64,000 nt of DNA from a virus (IMGVR_UViG_3300044839_000009:23407-87406), one strand, 5' to 3'; positions 24,306 to 32,428 are shown, numbered from the stretch's first letter. Translations and numbers: made by a program. Notes: generated from the letters alone by a model not told the origin.

Positions 24306-24706
24306 TGCTGCTCTTCCTTCCAGCCCCAGCCCTCGGCCATGGCGCGGATGACGGCTTCCAGGACCGCCGTGCGTTCGCGGCCCCGGTCTGACTCGCCATC
24401 CCAGGTGACGCCTTCGGCCTCGTACTCGGCGCGCGCCTTCTCGTACTCGGCGAGGGTCTTCCGGTCGGCGGCGATCCGGCGGAGCGTCGCCTGCGGGTCG
24501 TGGCGGGCGATGTGGGCGACCAGTTCGGGTGCCGTGTATCCGTAGGCGTCAGCGAGGAACGGACCGGGGTGGTTGCTGGCGTCATCGCTGTACAGTCCGC
24601 TGTCCGAACCGCGCCAGCCAGGGGCGCCAGTCTCGGCCGCTGCCGCTTCGGCGTCTCGCTGCGCCGCATCCAGGGCGGCCGCGAGGAAGGCGAGGGGGTC
24701 AGTCAC
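24302..24706 (-). CDS. DUF6221-like protein, copy 2
   Basis: 134 aa. Shares LRRIAADRKTLAEYE and the ending AEGWGWKEEQQ with copy 1, so it is a tandem duplicate; it lacks the CxxC pair. GTG at 24706 overlaps the upstream gene end by 8 bp. Confidence 0.75.
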   Translation of the reverse strand: MTDPLAFLAAALDAAQRDAEAAAAETGAPGWRGSDSGLYSDDASNHPGPFLADAYGYTAPELVAHIARHDPQATLRRIAADRKTLAEYEKARAEYEAEGVTWDGESDRGRERTAVLEAVIRAMAEGWGWKEEQQ

Positions 24707-24944
24707 TCGTTCCGCCCATCAGGTCAGGGTGCTCGGCGAACATCGCGTCAGCCTCGCGCCGCCGTGCGTCCACTGCCTCGGCTGTCGGCTCCGTGTACAC
24801 GGCGGAGCAGCTACCGCACAGCCAGCGTCGGATGCCGTTGCCGAGGTCGCCGTAGGTGGTGATGTAGTGCTGCTCACCGTCGTCATGTCCGCAGGACGTC
24901 ACCGGGCCGCCGTCGGGCTGAGGCAGTGCGTGGCGATCGCTCAT
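24699..24944 (-). CDS. small zinc-finger protein
   Basis: 81 aa from the ATG at 24944. Motifs CGHDDGEQHY and LCGSCSAVYTEPTAEAV form a zinc-like site; helical C-terminus. First gene of the minus-strand cluster down to 22830; the start is close to a possible leaderless -10. Confidence 0.6.
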   Translation of the reverse strand: MSDRHALPQPDGGPVTSCGHDDGEQHYITTYGDLGNGIRRWLCGSCSAVYTEPTAEAVDARRREADAMFAEHPDLMGGTSD

Positions 24945-25025
24945 GCCGTCAGTATGCGACCCCCGCCGACCCCAATCCCTCGCATTCCGCCCCCAGCCAG
25001 ACGCCCCGCCGGTCACACTGCCCTC
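24945..25025. promoter_or_regulatory. 81-bp divergent promoter region
   Basis: CATACT ends 6 nt before the minus-strand ATG at 24944 and CACACT ends 6 nt before the plus-strand ATG at 25026. Both fit leaderless starts. The -35 elements are not clear. Confidence 0.35.
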
Positions 25026-25205
25026 ATGGCCACGGTCGTCAGTGTGCAGGCGGATACCCGGCAGGAGTGTGCCGCCGAGGTGGACTGGCAGGTCGAGCAC
25101 CGCGGCGCCGTCCCCGTGCTCCCGCCGATGCTGCCGACGGGGTCCCGCCGGTGGATCGCCCGCGTGAGCGTCCCCGACCCGCAGCCGGCCCCCGCACAGC
25201 ATTGA
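25026..25205 (+). CDS. 59-residue plus-strand protein
   Basis: Begins MATVVSVQADTRQECAAE and ends in RWIARVSVPDPQPAPAQH. Codon third positions are strongly GC, as in real genes here. It is isolated on the plus strand, divergent from 24944 and convergent with the membrane-protein gene at 25253. Function unknown. Confidence 0.55.
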   Translation: MATVVSVQADTRQECAAEVDWQVEHRGAVPVLPPMLPTGSRRWIARVSVPDPQPAPAQH

Positions 25206-25238
25206 GGCCGCCGCGCACGGGGGGTGCGAGACGGCCTC
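25204..25238. terminator. bidirectional terminator
   Basis: GAGGCCG (25204-25210)/CGGCCTC (25232-25238) with an inner CGCAC/GTGCG stem, between convergent genes ending at 25205 and 25253. Confidence 0.65.
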
Positions 25239-25252
25239 AGGGGTGGGGCGGC

Positions 25253-25864
25253 TCAGTGTTCAGTGGCCTCCTCCTTCTCCTTGTCACCGAACAGGATTTC
25301 GGCGGCGATGCCGAATCCGGCGAGTTCGGGGTGTTCGTCGAGGATCCGCCGGTGCTCGAACGCTTCGCGCAGCTGTGCGGCATGCAGGGCGGCCTCGGCG
25401 ACGTCACGTGCGCCGCGAACCTTGGTTTCGGCGAGGGTCTCCTTGTGCTGGTATTCGGCCCGGGCCCGCTCCAGCGCGCGCAGGTGTTGGAGTTCGGCCC
25501 TGCGGTCGTCGCGCCAGTAGCGGGCGGCCATGGCGTAGGTGGCGATGGTCGCGATCAGCCAGAGCAGGATCGGCAACGGCAACGGGTCGGTGTAGGCGGC
25601 GACTCCGGCCAAGGCGAACGTGCCGGCTCCGGCGAAGCCGAGGGCGGTGATGGCGGGGTCGCCGTGCGGTTTGCATGCGGACACGAGTCCGCCGAAGCCC
25701 GACCCGGCGGCGAAGGCGCCCATGAGGAATGCGGCGCCCACGGAGTGTTCGGCGCCGTTGATGTTCCATGCGCGGGCGGCGGCGAGGATGGTGGTGGTGG
25801 CGATGGCGGGCGCGGCCCGGGCGGTGAGGCGGCCGAGGCGGGCCGCGGTGTCGGTGGTGGTCAT
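25253..25864 (-). CDS. membrane protein with cytoplasmic coiled coil (Spd-like)
   Basis: 203 aa, ATG at 25864 overlapping the DUF4236 gene stop (ATGA). Three to four hydrophobic segments in residues ~20-125 (AFLMGAFAAGSGFGGL, GFAGAGTFALAGVAAY, LLWLIATIATYAM), then an Arg/Glu/Ala coiled coil to residue 185. It is the last gene of the transfer-like operon and resembles the spread proteins of Streptomyces plasmids in layout, though no family is certain. Confidence 0.65.
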   Translation of the reverse strand: MTTTDTAARLGRLTARAAPAIATTTILAAARAWNINGAEHSVGAAFLMGAFAAGSGFGGLVSACKPHGDPAITALGFAGAGTFALAGVAAYTDPLPLPILLWLIATIATYAMAARYWRDDRRAELQHLRALERARAEYQHKETLAETKVRGARDVAEAALHAAQLREAFEHRRILDEHPELAGFGIAAEILFGDKEKEEATEH

Positions 25865-26061
25865 CGCTGGTCCCGCCTGGTGCGTCGCTTGCTGGTGCGC
25901 CAGCCCCAAGGCCCGGGCAGGTCGCCGGAAGTGGTGGTGCGGCCGGTGCTGGACCAGGTGCGCTTGAGCCACTTCGGGCCGATGGTGATGGACCGGGACT
26001 TCTTTCCGATGTTCACCCGGACGCCGGGCGCGATCTTGAACGACTTGCGGAAGGTGAGCAT
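25861..26061 (-). CDS. DUF4236 family protein
   Basis: 66 aa, ATG at 26061 with AAGGAG. The N-terminus FRKSFKIAPGVRVNIGKKS followed by SITIGPKW is the clear DUF4236 signature; the rest is a basic tail. Function of the family is unknown; it occurs in actinobacterial mobile elements. Confidence 0.85.
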   Translation of the reverse strand: MLTFRKSFKIAPGVRVNIGKKSRSITIGPKWLKRTWSSTGRTTTSGDLPGPWGWRTSKRRTRRDQR

Positions 26062-26082
26062 GACGGGACTCCTTGAGGTGAG

Positions 26083-26862
26083 TTACGGACGCGCTCCGAC
26101 GGCGGCTTTGCCGGTGCCGTGGCAAGGTGCGCAGGTGGCCGTGATCTGCTGGCCGCCGAACGCGGAGTAGAGGGCGCCGTTGCCGGCGCAGCACCAGCAC
26201 TTCCCTTCGCGGGCGGCCCGGGCGGGGCTGATGTGCTTGTTCTGCTTCTCCCATTCGGCGTCGGTCATGGCAGGCCCGGTGTTGGCCTTCGTGACGGCGG
26301 GGGTCGCGGCAGGGGTGGGCGTGTTGCTGGTGGCGGGCTTGGCGTTCTCGGGGAGCTGCTGGTACCAGGCGCCGCCGACGGACTGCCCGCTGTGCTTCTT
26401 CCGCTCGTGGGTACGCAGCGCGGCGGTCGCGGCTTTGGCGTCGCGGTAGCGGGCCTTCTCCCGTTTGCCGCAGGGGCACTTCCAGCCCATGAGCCCGCTG
26501 TTCTTGTCGACGCCGAACCGGGCCTGCTTGGCGACCTGCACCCGGGAGACCTTCATCGTCTTCGGGGTGGCGGTACACGACTTGGAGCCGGTGAGACGCC
26601 CGTCCTTGCCGTGGGTGGCGATCGTGCCGGTGCCGTGGCACTTCGCGCAGCCCTCGTGGGTGGCGCGGAGGATCGCGGCGTCCTTGCGGGTACGGACGGT
26701 GTCGCGGCGGGACTCGGCGAAGCGGACGATGAGCATGGTCAGCCGGAGTGCGGCCCGCTGGCCGAGGGTCTTGCCGCGGGGCGGCCGGCGGGTGACGGAC
26801 TTGCGGGTCACCACCTTCTTCCGGGTGGTTGTGCGGCGGGCGGGCCGCTTCTTCGCTGCCAT
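26083..26862 (-). CDS. basic protein with DnaJ-type zinc-finger motifs
   Basis: 259 aa, ATG at 26862 after GGAGA. Very basic N-terminus (~35 residues rich in Arg/Lys/Thr), then C-x-x-C-x-G-x-G style motifs CAKCHGTGTI, CPCGKREK, CWCCAGNGAL and CAPCHGTGKA, like the zinc fingers of DnaJ. It starts directly beside the 11-bp repeat array, so it may bind that DNA; this is inference. Typical companion of tra genes in Streptomyces elements. Confidence 0.7.
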   Translation of the reverse strand: MAAKKRPARRTTTRKKVVTRKSVTRRPPRGKTLGQRAALRLTMLIVRFAESRRDTVRTRKDAAILRATHEGCAKCHGTGTIATHGKDGRLTGSKSCTATPKTMKVSRVQVAKQARFGVDKNSGLMGWKCPCGKREKARYRDAKAATAALRTHERKKHSGQSVGGAWYQQLPENAKPATSNTPTPAATPAVTKANTGPAMTDAEWEKQNKHISPARAAREGKCWCCAGNGALYSAFGGQQITATCAPCHGTGKAAVGARP

Positions 26863-26907
26863 GGTCGGGCTCTCCTCGGGTTCGGAACGAATGTGGATCT
26901 TTCGGGT

Positions 26908-27040
26908 GTCTATGGGGGCGTCTACACCCCGTCTTGAGGGCGTCTACAGGGCGTCTGGCCTGCGGGGATAGACAGCGGCAAGACGCCCCGTAGACGGGCC
27001 ATAGTCGGGGGTTAGACGGCCCCTAGACGGGGGTCAAGAC
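26908..27040. repeat. 11-bp-phased inverted array of GTCTA/TAGAC boxes
   Basis: Five GTCTA-type boxes begin at 26908, 26920, 26931, 26942 and 26953. Seven boxes in the opposite orientation (TAGAC or AAGAC; one is TAGTC) begin at 26969, 26980, 26991, 27002, 27013, 27024 and 27036. The step is 11 bp, twice 12. The array fills the gap between the TraB-like stop codon and the next gene. It is a probable binding array for an oligomeric protein: a clt-like transfer site, a centromere or an operator. Confidence 0.85.
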
Positions 27041-29136
27041 GGGGCAAGTAGGGCATTGGCTGCCGCCTCCACCGTTGAGCGCATCCAGCCGCGAACCTGC
27101 GGCTTGTTGTTCCAGCTCTGCCGCGACGCGGTCGCCCCGGGCACCAGATCCGCCAACAGAGACTGCAGCTCCGCGCCATCGGCGGCGATCTTTTCGTCGA
27201 TGATCAGAGCGGTCGGCAGGAACGTGGACCGCTCCTCCTCGAACAGGCCCAGCAGTGCGGAGATCTTCAAGGCGCGGGCGTCGTCGACGAGCATCAGGCG
27301 ATCCGACAGCGACAAGCCGCCATCGCCAGACATCGACTCGGGCCCGTACTCGTCCGCCAGGTGCAGCAGCTTCGCCTCAGCGAGCGTGTCGTAGTCGAAC
27401 CACGGACGGCCCGCAGCCTTGCGCTCCTCAACGGCCCGCCGGATGCCCCCGTTCGAGTGCTCGTTCCACCCGTACAGCAGCGCCCGAACCAGACCAGCAC
27501 CCTTGATGTAGGACCGGCCCGCGTCGTTCTTGATGTCCTTGTTCTGCGCAGGCTCCAGCCGGTCCGGACGGAACCCAGCCGCACCGGCACCCGGACCGAA
27601 CACGAGGCGGATGTCGTCGAAGCGGGAAGCGAGCATCACGCGGAACGTGAACGAGTCCGCCACGGCGTCACCGAGGCTGTCGCTGGTGGCGTCCTGGCCG
27701 GCGGCGATCGGGAACATACCCACCTGCTTGCCGAGGCGGCAGAGCTGAATGAACAGCTCCTTCGCCTTCTGGCTGAGGTAGATGAACTCGTCTACGCAGG
27801 GATAGATGTCGGGGTACTCGCGGGACGCCACCCACGTGTCGCCCATCTTGAGCCTGTTGCGGACCACATTGCGGGCCTCGGCCATCTTCACGAGGTAGCC
27901 GAGCCACAGTTCGCAGTCCTTGTTGCCGCGGATCGGGGGGACGGCCATGACGCCTTCGAACTCGCGCAGTCCGTCCTTGACGGGGTCGAGGTCGAGGGCG
28001 ATCGCGTTGTGACAGGCCGTGATGACCTCGGCCAGGTCGCGCAGGACACCGGTGGTCTTCGCAGACCCGGACGATCCGATGACGAGGATGCGGAGGCCTT
28101 CGAGGACCACGTCGAGGGCGGTGCCGTCCATGCAGCGGCCGAAGTTGTGCGGGTCGGAGATGCTGAGGCTGTTCGGGGCGTGAACGGTCGGCTTGGGCAT
28201 GTCGGCGAACGGGTCGCCGGTGACGAGCCGCAGCGTGATGTGGGCCCGGTTGCTGGCGTCTGTTTCGACGAGGAGGCCGCCGGACCGGAGGTGCATGTGG
28301 GCTTCGAGTTTGTCGGCGGCCTTGTTGACGTCGTCGGGGGTGGAGCCCTTGAGGTCGATGTCGACCTCCCAGCCCCAGCCGCGGTGCCCCAGGATGTCGA
28401 CGCGACGAGTGCCGATGCCTTCGTAGGTCAGTGCGCGGCCCAGGCACTCCTCGACCTGCTGGCCACCGGTGCACCAGGCGAGCGGGAACGGCTCTTCTCC
28501 GTCGTCGGCGTCGGCGGCGGCGATCAGCTCCTGCGGGGCGAGCTTGTTCTCGAGCCGGTACCGGCCGTACAGGGTGAGGAGCGCCCCGGCAGCGAGGGCT
28601 TCGGTGCCGGGGGCGACGGCCCACGAGTAGTCCACCGCGGTGAGGCCGGCGTACTTCACGAGCGCCCACCACGACGCCAGGTCCGTAGCCACGGTCCCGG
28701 CGGCGAGCCAGCCCAGGGTGCGCCAGCGCTTCTTGCGGGTGATCTCGACCTTGTTCCAGTCGGCGCCCCGGCTCATGCCGCCGATGACCTCCTGGAGGTC
28801 GTGGGCGCGGACGTACCGGTAGCCGAGGTGTCCAGCGGCTTTGGCGCCGTGACCGAAGTAGTAGGTGAGTCCACACGCCCGGCGCGCCGACAGGCCGACG
28901 ACGCGGCCGGTGCGCGAGGCGACGACCATGGCGGCGGACGCGCCCCGGTAGAGGACGGGCGGGCGGGGCGTGTAGTACTCGACGACGCCCGGCGCGATGT
29001 CGTCCTCGTCTCCGTGGGGCTGCGGGATGACCTCGCCGACGATCGTCTCCGTCACGCCCGCGGGCTTCATGAAGTCGGGCACGTCGAGGTCGTCGGCCGG
29101 GTCGGCGGGCGGACGGTGGAAGCCGTTGATGGTCAC
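27034..29136 (-). CDS. FtsK/SpoIIIE-type DNA translocase, TraB-like
   Basis: 700 aa, GTG at 29136 after GGAG. Membrane segments about residues 140-165 and 172-190; Walker A GSSGSAKTT (354-362); Walker B IYPCVDEF (444-451); then QVGMFPIAAGQDATSDS and a C-terminal ~100-residue domain that could be winged-helix. In Streptomyces plasmids such proteins form a hexameric pore that pumps double-stranded plasmid DNA into the recipient after recognising short repeats in clt, often beside the gene. Neighbours (Spd-like genes, GntR regulators, repeat array at its 3' end) support a conjugation-type role, but a phage partition or packaging role is possible. Confidence 0.88.
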   Translation of the reverse strand: MTINGFHRPPADPADDLDVPDFMKPAGVTETIVGEVIPQPHGDEDDIAPGVVEYYTPRPPVLYRGASAAMVVASRTGRVVGLSARRACGLTYYFGHGAKAAGHLGYRYVRAHDLQEVIGGMSRGADWNKVEITRKKRWRTLGWLAAGTVATDLASWWALVKYAGLTAVDYSWAVAPGTEALAAGALLTLYGRYRLENKLAPQELIAAADADDGEEPFPLAWCTGGQQVEECLGRALTYEGIGTRRVDILGHRGWGWEVDIDLKGSTPDDVNKAADKLEAHMHLRSGGLLVETDASNRAHITLRLVTGDPFADMPKPTVHAPNSLSISDPHNFGRCMDGTALDVVLEGLRILVIGSSGSAKTTGVLRDLAEVITACHNAIALDLDPVKDGLREFEGVMAVPPIRGNKDCELWLGYLVKMAEARNVVRNRLKMGDTWVASREYPDIYPCVDEFIYLSQKAKELFIQLCRLGKQVGMFPIAAGQDATSDSLGDAVADSFTFRVMLASRFDDIRLVFGPGAGAAGFRPDRLEPAQNKDIKNDAGRSYIKGAGLVRALLYGWNEHSNGGIRRAVEERKAAGRPWFDYDTLAEAKLLHLADEYGPESMSGDGGLSLSDRLMLVDDARALKISALLGLFEEERSTFLPTALIIDEKIAADGAELQSLLADLVPGATASRQSWNNKPQVRGWMRSTVEAAANALLAPS

Positions 29137-29157
29137 GGTCGAACTCCTCTCAGGTGG

Positions 29158-30573
29158 TCAGTTGGCGGGGCTGGTGGCGGTCTGCTCGATGGATGCCTGC
29201 CGCTTCGCGAGCGGGCTGTTCGGCTGCGCGTCGCCGGGCGTGCGGAGCGGCGGGATGCCGCCGTTGTTGCGGCGTCCGTCGGGGGCGTCGGGGTCACGCT
29301 TCGCGCGTGGTGCCTTTTGGGATTCGACCTGTGACAATGCGTCACCGGGAGCGATCTCCATGGCGGCCTTCATCCGGGCCTGAGCGAGACGGCTCAGCTC
29401 CTCGATGTCGGGCGTGATGCCGACCGTCCGGGAGCCGGTGACGCGAGACCAGGCGTCGCTCCAAATCTGCTCGGTGACGAACTGCGAACCACGCGCGGAA
29501 CGCATCGCCTCGGCGACCTCCCACACCTGCGGGTGGCCCTCCTTGCGGTCCTCGTCCCGGCGCTTCTGCTCGGCCCCGGCTTGCTTCTGCTGCTCGGCCT
29601 TCTCGGCGGCGGCCTTCTTCGCGGCGGCGTCCTTCTCTGCCTTCGCCTTCTCCCGGTCGGCCGCCTCCTTGGCCTTCGCCTTGTCGCTGGCGCGGCGCTC
29701 CCGGAGCGACGGGATGCCGTCAGCCTTCTGGGCGATGCCATGCTCGTAGGCCATGAGGACGATCGGGCCACCAAGAGAAGCGAGGGCACCAATCAGTCCG
29801 GCGTTCAGGCCGATCGCGGGGTCGGTGAGGCCGTGCCACAGGTTGACACCAGCGGCGATCATCGCGCCGAACATGATGCCGATCCGGTACGGCATTACGT
29901 CACGGCGGTGAGCGACCGCCCAAGCTGCGCCACACGCCAACACCAACGCCAGGCCTTCGAGCAGGGCCGGGGCCGCCACCATGAACTTGCGCTCGGGGTC
30001 CCAGAAGGCGATGAACTGCACCGGCGCGGCGATGATCAGACCCACGGCGTAGATACCGCGGGCGCCCCACTTCCACAGAGACTCGGTGCGCTGCTGCTCG
30101 GCGGCACGCTCGGCTTCACGCTGAGCCTCGTCCTCCGCAGCCTTGTCGGACTTCTCCTTGGCGGCCTTCGCGGATGCTTCCTCGTTGGCCTTCTTGGCGA
30201 GGTATGCAACCTGGTCGGCCTGGTCGCGCTCCAGCTTCATGCGGGCGCGCTCGTTGGTGATCCGCAGCCGCTCTGCCTCCTCGGCGGCCTTGATCTCAAC
30301 GGCCTTCGCCTCGGCCTCGGCACGGATGCGCCGCTCCTCAGCCTCAGCCTCGGCACGGGTGCGGATGGCCTCGGCCTCGGCCTCCGCAATCGGGTCGACT
30401 CCAGGGGCGGTGGCGGTCTTGGCGACCACGGGAGCGGCCTCGACGGTCTCGGGCGCCTCGGCCTGGCGCTCCCACACGGTGGCACCGCGGTCGAAGTTGA
30501 TCGGCTGCCAGGGTCCGAGCTCGCGGACGGCAGGCCGCTTGGTGCCGTTCATCTGGGTCGGGCCGGCGTTCAC
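29158..30573 (-). CDS. SpdB/DUF2637-like membrane protein with long coiled coils
   Basis: 471 aa, GTG at 30573 with AGGAGA. Residues ~60-165 and ~285-345 are Ala/Glu/Lys coiled coil; between them four membrane segments (IYAVGLIIAAPVQFIAF, LLEGLALVLACGAAWAVA, IGIMFGAMIAAGVNLWHG, LIGALASLGGPIVLMAY). This is the build of SpdB-type spread proteins that work with TraB in intramycelial plasmid spread. Its neighbour is the TraB-like gene, 21 bp away. Confidence 0.75.
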   Translation of the reverse strand: MNAGPTQMNGTKRPAVRELGPWQPINFDRGATVWERQAEAPETVEAAPVVAKTATAPGVDPIAEAEAEAIRTRAEAEAEERRIRAEAEAKAVEIKAAEEAERLRITNERARMKLERDQADQVAYLAKKANEEASAKAAKEKSDKAAEDEAQREAERAAEQQRTESLWKWGARGIYAVGLIIAAPVQFIAFWDPERKFMVAAPALLEGLALVLACGAAWAVAHRRDVMPYRIGIMFGAMIAAGVNLWHGLTDPAIGLNAGLIGALASLGGPIVLMAYEHGIAQKADGIPSLRERRASDKAKAKEAADREKAKAEKDAAAKKAAAEKAEQQKQAGAEQKRRDEDRKEGHPQVWEVAEAMRSARGSQFVTEQIWSDAWSRVTGSRTVGITPDIEELSRLAQARMKAAMEIAPGDALSQVESQKAPRAKRDPDAPDGRRNNGGIPPLRTPGDAQPNSPLAKRQASIEQTATSPAN

Positions 30574-30609
30574 GACTGATCTCCTGTCTGGTTGATGCGG
30601 GGTGGGTGG

Positions 30610-30909
30610 TTACGCGGCGGGCCGGCTGGCCCATCCGCGGTGGAACTCGGCGGTGAACGCGTCGGCCATGCCGACGCCGATGGTCTGACCGACCGGCGGC
30701 TTCCCCGCCCGGGCCGCGGCCTCGAACTCCAGCCGGGCCGCGAACGTCGCCGCCAGCCCGATCAGCGCCCGGGCCGCACGCAGACCGAACACCGCCAGAC
30801 CGAGCAGCAGGGGGCCGCTCCACACCAGGACACGAGGGATCCAGCGGCCCAGCCAGCGCACGGCCTGCTGGCGCCGGGACGGCTTCGCGGTGATCAGATA
30901 GGCGTGCAT
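30610..30909 (-). CDS. small membrane protein of the transfer operon
   Basis: 99 aa, ATG at 30909 after AGGAG. One or two hydrophobic helices (VLVWSGPLLLGLAVFGL, ALIGLAATFAARL) after a basic N-terminus, then a soluble tail. Spd-like by size and place; no family recognised. Confidence 0.65.
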   Translation of the reverse strand: MHAYLITAKPSRRQQAVRWLGRWIPRVLVWSGPLLLGLAVFGLRAARALIGLAATFAARLEFEAAARAGKPPVGQTIGVGMADAFTAEFHRGWASRPAA

Positions 30910-30934
30910 GACGGGCCTCCTTCAGGGGTCGGGG

Positions 30935-31171
30935 TCAGTCGCTGTCGGACGTGACGGTCTTCGCTCGCTGCCACGCAGCCCACAGGTGGCCGAGGCCCAT
31001 GTAGACGCTGGTGAAGCTGCCGAACAACGCGAACAAGCCCCACGCGAACGGCATGTGGTGCGCGACGAGCTGGGTGCCGAGAAGCACGGCGAAGACGAGG
31101 GCGATTGCGGCGAACACCCAGTAGGCGATGCTGTCGTCACGGGCCTGGGCGGGCTTGTCGGTGGCGGTCAC
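30935..31171 (-). CDS. two-helix membrane protein of the transfer operon
   Basis: 78 aa from the GTG at 31171 (AAAGGA upstream). Two segments: YWVFAAIALVFAVLLGTQLV and AWGLFALFGSFTSVYMGLGH. Probably an accessory of the Tra/Spd membrane complex. Confidence 0.65.
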   Translation of the reverse strand: MTATDKPAQARDDSIAYWVFAAIALVFAVLLGTQLVAHHMPFAWGLFALFGSFTSVYMGLGHLWAAWQRAKTVTSDSD

Positions 31172-31214
31172 GATGGTCCTTTCAGTGGTCGGGATCCGGT
31201 CGGGATGGCGGGGG

Positions 31215-31442
31215 CTAGTTGGTGCGGACGCGCCGTGAGTCGTTGATGGAGTCGGCGAGGAGTCGCCTGGCGTCGATGCCGCGCGGCACGGCGAAGTCGT
31301 GCCTGCGCGGGCACCGCAGGCGGGCCTGGCCACCCGCGCGCCCGTGGACCGTCAGGCCCGTGCGGGCGCTGCACGACGGGCACACGGCGGCGACACCGCC
31401 GCCGGTGATCTCGCCGTCATAGGTGGTCTCGAAGTAGTTCAT
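31215..31442 (-). CDS. zinc-ribbon protein of the transfer operon
   Basis: 75 aa from the ATG at 31442 (GGAAGG upstream). CPSCSARTG and LRCPRRHDF form a four-ligand site. Such small zinc-ribbon proteins are frequent between spd genes in Streptomyces plasmids. No proven function. Confidence 0.6.
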   Translation of the reverse strand: MNYFETTYDGEITGGGVAAVCPSCSARTGLTVHGRAGGQARLRCPRRHDFAVPRGIDARRLLADSINDSRRVRTN

Positions 31443-31490
31443 GGGGTTCCTTCCGAGTCGGGCGGTACGGGGTCGCTGGCTGTTCTCCTT

Positions 31491-31515
31491 GGTGCTCACC
31501 CGGGGGCTGAGCACC
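31491..31515 (-). terminator. intra-operon hairpin
   Basis: GGTGCTCA/TGAGCACC with a 9-nt loop between genes 31527 and 31442; likely an attenuator or processing site. Confidence 0.4.
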
Positions 31516-31526
31516 GCGGACAGCAG

Positions 31527-31706
31527 TCAGCTCTTCGCGGCCTGCTCTTCGGCCCAGTCGGCGAGGCGCGTCTGACGGTCGGCGGCTTCGGTGTCGCCGT
31601 TGCGCTCGTGCCTCTCGGCGTTGCGACGGGACTGCTTGGCTTCGGCGGCGAAGTTCTGACTGTCGGTGTTGGTGGACGACTGGCCGGAGCGGTTGAACAG
31701 GCCCAT
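31527..31706 (-). CDS. 59-residue charged helical protein
   Basis: ATG at 31706 after AAAGGA. Begins MGLFNRSGQSSTNTDSQNF, then a charged helix (AKQSRRNAERHERNGDTEAA). Probably coiled coil; function unknown. Confidence 0.6.
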   Translation of the reverse strand: MGLFNRSGQSSTNTDSQNFAAEAKQSRRNAERHERNGDTEAADRQTRLADWAEEQAAKS

Positions 31707-31740
31707 GGCTGGGTCCTTTCGGGTCGCGGTGCGGGGCTGG

Positions 31741-32091
31741 TCAGAGACCGAGGACGTGGTACGGGAACGGCTCGTGCTCCATCCCGACGCCGAAACTCTT
31801 GATCCAGTACCAGTGGAACGGGAACTCCCGGACGCCCAACTCCATGAGGGCGATGGCCCGGTGGTGCCCGTCACCGACGTACACGTCGTCCGGGAAGCGC
31901 TCGGAGATGCCCAGCTCAATCGGCTTCCGCAGCCCGACCTTCGCGATCGACTCCTTCAGCTCCTCAACCAGCTTCCGGTCCTTCCCGGGGCGGGCGAACT
32001 CGCGCTCGGCGTCAGCCCACTTCCGGAACTGGATCGGACGGATCTTGCTGTCGGTGAGGAGCGACGTCCGCATCTGGCCCAGGTACTTCAT
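31741..32091 (-). CDS. ParB/sulfiredoxin-like domain protein
   Basis: 116 aa, ATG at 32091. LVEELKESIAKVGLRKPIEL and VYVGDGHHRAIALMELG are the two conserved boxes of the ParB N-terminal fold, which binds CTP or ATP in relatives. The HTH and dimer domains of true ParB are missing, and no ParA is nearby. It may be a regulator, nuclease or kinase-like enzyme. Its presence in the same operon as a phased repeat array is suggestive only. Confidence 0.75.
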   Translation of the reverse strand: MKYLGQMRTSLLTDSKIRPIQFRKWADAEREFARPGKDRKLVEELKESIAKVGLRKPIELGISERFPDDVYVGDGHHRAIALMELGVREFPFHWYWIKSFGVGMEHEPFPYHVLGL

Positions 32092-32131
32092 CGGTCGATC
32101 CCTTCAGGTAAGTGGGGCGGGGGGTGGGTCA

Positions 32132-32177
32132 CCGGGTTCGGGTCTGGCTGGGGGAGCCGTAAGCCACCCGAACCCGG
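32132..32177 (-). terminator. long intra-operon hairpin
   Basis: A perfect 12-bp stem (32132-32143 with 32166-32177) lies between the small gene ending at 32190 and the ParB-like gene. It may split the operon into an early and a late part. Confidence 0.55.
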
Positions 32178-32189
32178 CGGTCTGTGGGT

Positions 32190-32273
32190 TCAGCGGGGCC
32201 GGTTCTCGCTGCGCCGGTTGGCCTCAGCGACCCTGCGGGCCAGCTCGGCACGCTCGGACTCGGTCACGGTCAC
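32190..32273 (-). CDS. 27-residue peptide
   Basis: GTG at 32273 overlaps the stop of the upstream gene (GTGA), with GGGGGTG before it. A charged helix (SERAELARRVAEANRRSENR). Supported by coupling only. Confidence 0.4.
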   Translation of the reverse strand: MTVTESERAELARRVAEANRRSENRPR

Positions 32274-32428
32274 CACCCCCACACATCTGCTTCGTGACGC
32301 GACAGGGGACGGGACGGGGCCTGGGTCGGCTGCGCGGCGATCGCCTTACGGAGGGCGGCCTCGACGACCGACAGTGCGGCGACCTTCGGCGGCAAGGGCG
32401 GGATGGCGGGCGGCGTGGGCTGAGTCAT
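32270..32428 (-). CDS. 52-residue Pro-rich protein
   Basis: ATG at 32428 overlaps the preceding stop (ATGA). Pro-rich N-terminus, then a helix (VVEAALRKAIAAQP) and a C-terminal SRHEADVWGW. Unknown. Confidence 0.5.
   Translation of the reverse strand: MTQPTPPAIPPLPPKVAALSVVEAALRKAIAAQPTQAPSRPLSRHEADVWGW

Noticed and set aside
24926-26170. 414-codon plus-strand frame over the membrane-protein region
   Set aside because: Arg/Gly-rich shadow of the minus-strand Spd-like, DUF4236 and zinc-finger genes; only the short 25026-25205 part is plausible and that is in a different frame context.
26908-27040. CRISPR array
   Set aside because: Units are 5-7 bp at 11-bp steps, with inversion in the middle, and no unique spacers or cas genes.
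27361-29334. 657-codon plus-strand frame
   Set aside because: Exact antisense of the TraB-like translocase with clear Walker motifs on the minus strand.
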